A program made the translations under genes and the position numbers. A stretch of DNA of 7,586 nt from Candidatus Omnitrophota bacterium (GTDB lineage Bacteria; Omnitrophota; Gorgyraeia; 2-01-FULL-45-10). Below, one piece after another: positions 4,932 to 7,586 of this stretch; position 1 is the first letter of the stretch; the number at the start of each line of letters is the position of its first letter. The stretch spans positions 1 to 7,586 of the forward strand of contig JAPLMG010000172.1 in NCBI GenBank assembly GCA_026387165.1, in the 5' to 3' direction. The notes beneath the pieces were generated by a model. It saw nothing but the letters and a program-made list of their open reading frames with translations, was not told where the DNA came from and ran no database searches.

Positions 4932-5972
4932 CTACATATTTATTAATCTCGGCAGCTCTTCTTTCTTTATGCCGCACGCCTTGGCATACAGCAAGGATAC
5001 TATATTCTTGGTCTCTCTTCTCTTCAGGATGAGGTATCCGAATACCGTTCCTATCGTAAAAGGATTACCGCCAAGCACCCTCTTCACTTCCTTCAGCAGT
5101 ATTTCGTAAAGGAAGCTCTCTATCAGATGGATATTCTCTTCGGCAAGGCCCTTTACCGGCAGATACGGGCCGAGCGCGACTGACTCAATAACCTTGGCTA
5201 TTCCATCTGAAGTATAGAGGTTTCTCAGGCTACTTTTGCTTATCATAGAGCCGCCGGGGGCAAACCATTCAAGCATATCTCCCAGGCCAAGCCCATAGTA
5301 TTTACGCAGTTTTATGAGCCATTGAATATTTTCGTTGTCGACCTCGGCGGCGAGTATCTTTGACGCCGCTCTTCTGTCGGTGGCCGAGAAGGTACTTATA
5401 CATGCTGTCAATCTGTTATAGTAGTCTATGTCTAACGAGGCCTCGAGATAGAATAACGACTTTGTCGACTTGAATTTATCGCGCGCCGCCAGGAGCGGCT
5501 CCTTATAATCGGTCTTATCGAGCAGCACTATGACCTCTTCGATCGTCTCGGCGGATGCTATCTTTCTATAGTCTATGTCGTACTTTATCATCCGGCTCAA
5601 TACATAGTCTTCGCACCGAACCGGCTCTTTACTATGCCATAACCTTAAAATTACTTTTAGGTCCTCTATTTCATATCTCTGCATCAGGATGGATACGAAC
5701 TCTCTCTCCTTCTTTGCGGGCAGCGAATCATGCACCTTCCTGTAGATCGAGATATCGTTTAACAGAAGTTTTCTTTCCAGCAAAAGCAGATCGAGCGAGT
5801 CGGGACGAACGACCGCAAAGATATCTCCATAACGTGTTTTTTTAAGTATATCGATGAGCTCGTAGACATTTTTAGAATCGAGGAGACTGGAGAAAGTCGA
5901 AAGATCTATCAGGTACGAAAGCATCGCCCTTACCTTGGCATTGGTAAAAGCGTATGTGGCCAACTGGCGCAT
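4932..5972 (-). CDS. atpC: V/A-type ATP synthase subunit C (central stalk socket, d-subunit homologue)
   Basis: Funnel-shaped subunit that links the central stalk (D and F) to the K rotor ring. The protein is 346 residues and all helical, as in the family, which usually has 320-350. Recognisable segments are DLKVILRLW (104-112), DNENIQWLIKLRKYYG (212-227) and the C-terminal signature NPFTIGTVFGYLILKRRE (303-320), which matches the ylL.ke.Ei.nlr pattern of the family. The ATG at 5972 is 2 nt after the stop of the upstream stalk gene, with AAAGG overlapping that stop, so translation is probably coupled. In many operons of this type C lies between E and F; here it precedes I. Confidence 0.93.
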   Translation of the reverse strand: MRQLATYAFTNAKVRAMLSYLIDLSTFSSLLDSKNVYELIDILKKTRYGDIFAVVRPDSLDLLLLERKLLLNDISIYRKVHDSLPAKKEREFVSILMQRYEIEDLKVILRLWHSKEPVRCEDYVLSRMIKYDIDYRKIASAETIEEVIVLLDKTDYKEPLLAARDKFKSTKSLFYLEASLDIDYYNRLTACISTFSATDRRAASKILAAEVDNENIQWLIKLRKYYGLGLGDMLEWFAPGGSMISKSSLRNLYTSDGIAKVIESVALGPYLPVKGLAEENIHLIESFLYEILLKEVKRVLGGNPFTIGTVFGYLILKRRETKNIVSLLYAKACGIKKEELPRLINM

Positions 5973-5974
5973 GG

Positions 5975-6292
5975 CTAACCTTTTATAGTTATGATCTTTA
6001 AAAATATATCTCCGGCTTTTTTTGCGATATCTTTTTCTCTCCGGCTCCTTGAAAGAGCCGCGGCGTCTTTAGCCTCCTTGATAATTTTCTCCTTCTCGGC
6101 GAGAAAGCTCGTTTGGGCCTCTTCCTTATTGTTTTGGGCCAGATCTCCGGCTTTATCGACAGCGTCTTGTATCAGGGAGGCTGCTTCTTCTTTTGCCTTG
6201 AGGATTATATCCCGGGATTGGTTTTGTGCCCGCTCTACCCTGGAGCGCGCGGATTGTTCTTCCTGCAATATCCGATCCACTATCTCTCGCAT
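5975..6292 (-). CDS. V/A-type ATP synthase H/G-type peripheral stalk coiled-coil subunit
   Basis: Small Lys/Glu/Ala-rich coiled-coil protein, 105 residues from the ATG at 6292. Its length, composition and place as first gene of the operon fit the subunit that pairs with E in each peripheral stalk (called H, G or NtpF in different systems). It begins MREIVDRILQEEQSARSRVE and has almost continuous heptad character, with frequent Ala and charged residues. A longer form from a TTG at 6316 would add eight residues (MLYGRIGA), but that extension overlaps the likely -10 box, so I prefer the ATG. No Shine-Dalgarno site precedes the ATG, and the predicted transcript starts at or one base before it. 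The gene is followed 2 nt later by atpC. Low complexity makes the precise family name less certain than for its neighbours. Confidence 0.82.
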   Translation of the reverse strand: MREIVDRILQEEQSARSRVERAQNQSRDIILKAKEEAASLIQDAVDKAGDLAQNNKEEAQTSFLAEKEKIIKEAKDAAALSRSRREKDIAKKAGDIFLKIITIKG

Positions 6293-6299
6293 TGCACCA

Positions 6300-6328
6300 A
6301 TTCTACCATACAACAATTATATTGACAA
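6300..6328 (-). promoter_or_regulatory. Predicted sigma70-type promoter of the ATPase operon
   Basis: On the minus strand, TTGTCA (6328-6323) is a 5/6 match to the -35 box. A 17-bp spacer separates it from TAGAAT (6305-6300), a 5/6 match to the -10 box with an extended TGG before it. The expected start is near 6293, one base before the ATG at 6292. The transcript would thus be leaderless or nearly so. Confidence 0.65.
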
Positions 6329-6334
6329 CAATAT
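6319..6334. promoter_or_regulatory. 16-bp palindrome overlapping the divergent -35 boxes (candidate operator)
   Basis: ATATTG (6319-6324), ACAA, CAATAT (6329-6334): perfect 6-bp arms. A direct repeat ACAACAAT also occurs at 6310-6317 and 6325-6332, a 15-bp step. Binding here would cover the -35 regions of both predicted promoters. AT-rich sequence makes chance palindromes likelier. Confidence 0.35.
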
Positions 6335-6350
6335 CCATATGATGTACTTT
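6322..6350 (+). promoter_or_regulatory. Possible promoter of the small Cys-rich gene
   Basis: A perfect TTGACA (6322-6327) is followed after 17 bp by TACTTT (6345-6350), a poor -10 box with 3 of 6 matches. A start near 6357 would give a short leader holding the GGGGAGAAGGA ribosome binding site. The -35 box shares nearly all its bases with the opposing -35 box of the ATPase operon. Confidence 0.35.
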
Positions 6351-6374
6351 AGAGGCCTAGGGGAGAAGGATCTT

Positions 6375-6548
6375 ATGCATCATTCAAAGATGAACTGCTG
6401 TGAGACGTGCCAGGTCTATTGGACCTGTGAGGCCAAGTGGTACCGCGGGGAAAAAGGCGAAGAGAACGCCTGCTGCCCTGTCTGCAACTATTTCAGAGTC
6501 TGTACGGCGGAAAAGTCCAAAGAGGCGAAGGATCCCATGCCTAAGTAG
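6375..6548 (+). CDS. Small cysteine-rich, probably metal-binding protein with two CCxxC-x5-C modules
   Basis: I do not recognise a named family. The protein has 57 residues and eight cysteines in a duplicated pattern: CCETCQVYWTC (8-18) and CCPVCNYFRVC (33-43), both CCxxC-x5-C with an aromatic two to three residues before the last Cys. Between them lies a charged linker (EAKWYRGEKGEEN). The tail is Lys/Glu-rich. Such an arrangement suggests a zinc-ribbon-like fold or an iron-sulfur site, in a soluble cytoplasmic protein. The ATG at 6375 is favoured because GGGGAGAAGGA (6360-6370) lies 4 nt upstream; an internal ATG at 6390 lacks such a site. The longer frame open upstream lies antisense to the stalk gene and is not needed. 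It runs divergently from the ATPase operon and convergently to the MFS gene, whose stop is 11 bp away. Confidence 0.75.
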   Translation: MHHSKMNCCETCQVYWTCEAKWYRGEKGEENACCPVCNYFRVCTAEKSKEAKDPMPK

Positions 6549-6559
6549 CCTCTTCTTTC

Positions 6560-7586
6560 TTAGCCCCTTTCATTCTTTTTTAGAATAACCCCTATAAATC
6601 CGCATAGAACAAATATAACGCCTACCGCTATCAGTATCCAGAGCCTCTCAATGTATTTCGCCGCATAAGCAGCCAGGAACATAAAGACTAAGAACGCGAG
6701 GTGTATCACGGCTTCCAGCGAGCTGAAGGTCCGCCCCCTGGCTTCTTCCGGCATCGTTTCGTGGGTCATAGTGTTCACCGAAACCATGATGGGGCTTGCC
6801 GCCATGCCCATAAGCCCCGCAAGCAGCCCGCTCACTAATATATTAGGATATTTTCTGACAAAGAAAGCGAATAATACTACCGATATGCCTGTGCCGATAA
6901 AACTCAGCAGTATCGTACGGGTCTTTTCCATCTTCTGCCCAAGCCTGCCATATAATAGAGTCCCCAGTAAAAGGCCCCCTACTAAGAACATGCCTATAAG
7001 GCCGAGATCTAATGTTGCCGTCCCGAAAGACTCCTGTATGAATACTATTACGGCGCATGATATGGCGCCGAGCCCCGCCATCAAAATGAAGAATACATAT
7101 ACTATGAAGTGCATCCGGCCGTACTTCTTGAAATACATTAACCCGTCTTTTATCTCGGCAAATATAGACTTGCGTATGGAGTGGGAGAGGGCCGCCTTCG
7201 TGACCTTAAGATCCCCGCGAACCTCTTTCACGAAAGACCTCTGCGCCATCATCGCTATGAGGGCCGCCGACACGAAGAAAGTCGCCGCGTCTATATAAAA
7301 CCCGCCTATCGCTCCGATAAATTTTATATTGACGAGTATGCCGGCCACGACTAACCCCATGACATTGCCGAGCATATGCGTCGTATCCGCCAGCGTATTG
7401 GCGACGAGGAGCTTATCCTTTGAGACTATATCGGGTATTATGGCCATTCTCGAAGGAATAAAGAAGCGCGAGAGTGAAAACGCCAGGAATACCGCCAGAT
7501 AGACGAGAAGTATCTGGTGCAGCATGATGAAGAAAGGAATGGCAAGTACAAGCACCCCGCGCAGCAGGTCTGATATTATCATGACA
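6560..7586 (-). CDS. Major facilitator superfamily transporter, exporter-like (partial, N-terminus off the right edge)
   Basis: Integral membrane secondary transporter, probably an efflux protein of the MFS_1/MFS_3 kind; the substrate cannot be told. The frame stays open to the right edge (341 visible codons). The ATG at 7582 is probably internal, because the protein there already reads VMIISDLLRGVLVLAIPF, which matches the start of helix 3 in this family, so about 75-85 residues should be missing. About ten hydrophobic segments are visible. IPDIVSKDKLLVANTLAD (49-66, counted from that Met) is typical of the family, GRLGQKMEKTR (212-222) is the second copy of the loop motif between helices, and MPEEARGRTFSS (277-288) is another common segment. 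The gene ends LKKNERG. It has its own transcription unit, pointing toward the ATPase operon and converging on the small Cys-rich gene. Confidence 0.9.
   Translation of the reverse strand, partial: VMIISDLLRGVLVLAIPFFIMLHQILLVYLAVFLAFSLSRFFIPSRMAIIPDIVSKDKLLVANTLADTTHMLGNVMGLVVAGILVNIKFIGAIGGFYIDAATFFVSAALIAMMAQRSFVKEVRGDLKVTKAALSHSIRKSIFAEIKDGLMYFKKYGRMHFIVYVFFILMAGLGAISCAVIVFIQESFGTATLDLGLIGMFLVGGLLLGTLLYGRLGQKMEKTRTILLSFIGTGISVVLFAFFVRKYPNILVSGLLAGLMGMAASPIMVSVNTMTHETMPEEARGRTFSSLEAVIHLAFLVFMFLAAYAAKYIERLWILIAVGVIFVLCGFIGVILKKNERG

Noticed and set aside
5991..6374. Long plus-strand extension upstream of the Cys-rich protein
   Set aside because: It is antisense to the stalk subunit gene and of Ser/Ala/Arg-rich shadow composition. 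The Shine-Dalgarno site points to the ATG at 6375.
6549..6559. Bidirectional terminator between the Cys-rich gene and the MFS gene
   Set aside because: The gap is only 11 bp and I see no stem-loop with a T-run there or just beside it.
6771..7298. 175-codon plus-strand frame
   Set aside because: It is the antisense shadow of the MFS transporter gene, with no ribosome binding site or recognisable domain.

Overview
The window holds most of a V/A-type (rotary) ATPase operon on the minus strand of a bacterial chromosome. To its right lie a small cysteine-rich gene on the plus strand and the 3' part of an MFS transporter gene on the minus strand. The presence of an A/V-type ATPase in a genome using sigma70-like promoters and good Shine-Dalgarno sites, together with intergenic spacers packed with short palindromes, suggests an uncultured bacterium of the kind recovered from metagenomes. 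An Omnitrophota- or Elusimicrobiota-like lineage is possible, but this is an inference from general gene and repeat character. The sequence alone does not fix the taxon.

Layout from right to left, which is the direction of operon transcription: an MFS exporter (6560 to beyond 7586, 5' end outside the window); a convergent 57-residue protein with two CCxxC-x5-C modules (6375-6548, plus strand); a divergent promoter region (about 6293-6350) with a 16-bp palindrome; then the ATPase genes in the order H/G-like stalk subunit, C, I, K, F, E and A. Subunit A is cut by the left edge after 409 codons. Subunits B and D are expected beyond it.

The H-C, C-I and E-A junctions are only 2, 8 and 3 nt long. 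In contrast the I-K, K-F and F-E junctions are 203, 154 and 331 nt and are filled with palindromic repeats. At least five hairpins in the I-K and K-F gaps share an unusual plan: an outer stem, a symmetric GAA/GAA (or TTC/TTC) internal loop, and a GC-starting inner stem. The F-E gap is a 354-bp non-coding element with perfect 14-bp terminal inverted repeats and an interior built of roughly 41-bp hairpin units. It ends inside the F gene, replaces the normal C-terminal tail of F with ten element-encoded residues, and leaves E without a visible ribosome binding site.

Together the products would form the peripheral stalks (E plus H/G), the C and F central-stalk parts, the membrane stator (I), the ion-carrying rotor ring (K) and the catalytic head (A, with B off-window). 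The K subunit is a single two-helix hairpin with Glu57 and no glutamine, which favours proton rather than sodium coupling. Most notable: the damaged F gene, the modular element, the internal-loop hairpin family bracketing K, the small Cys-rich protein, and the apparently leaderless start of the operon.
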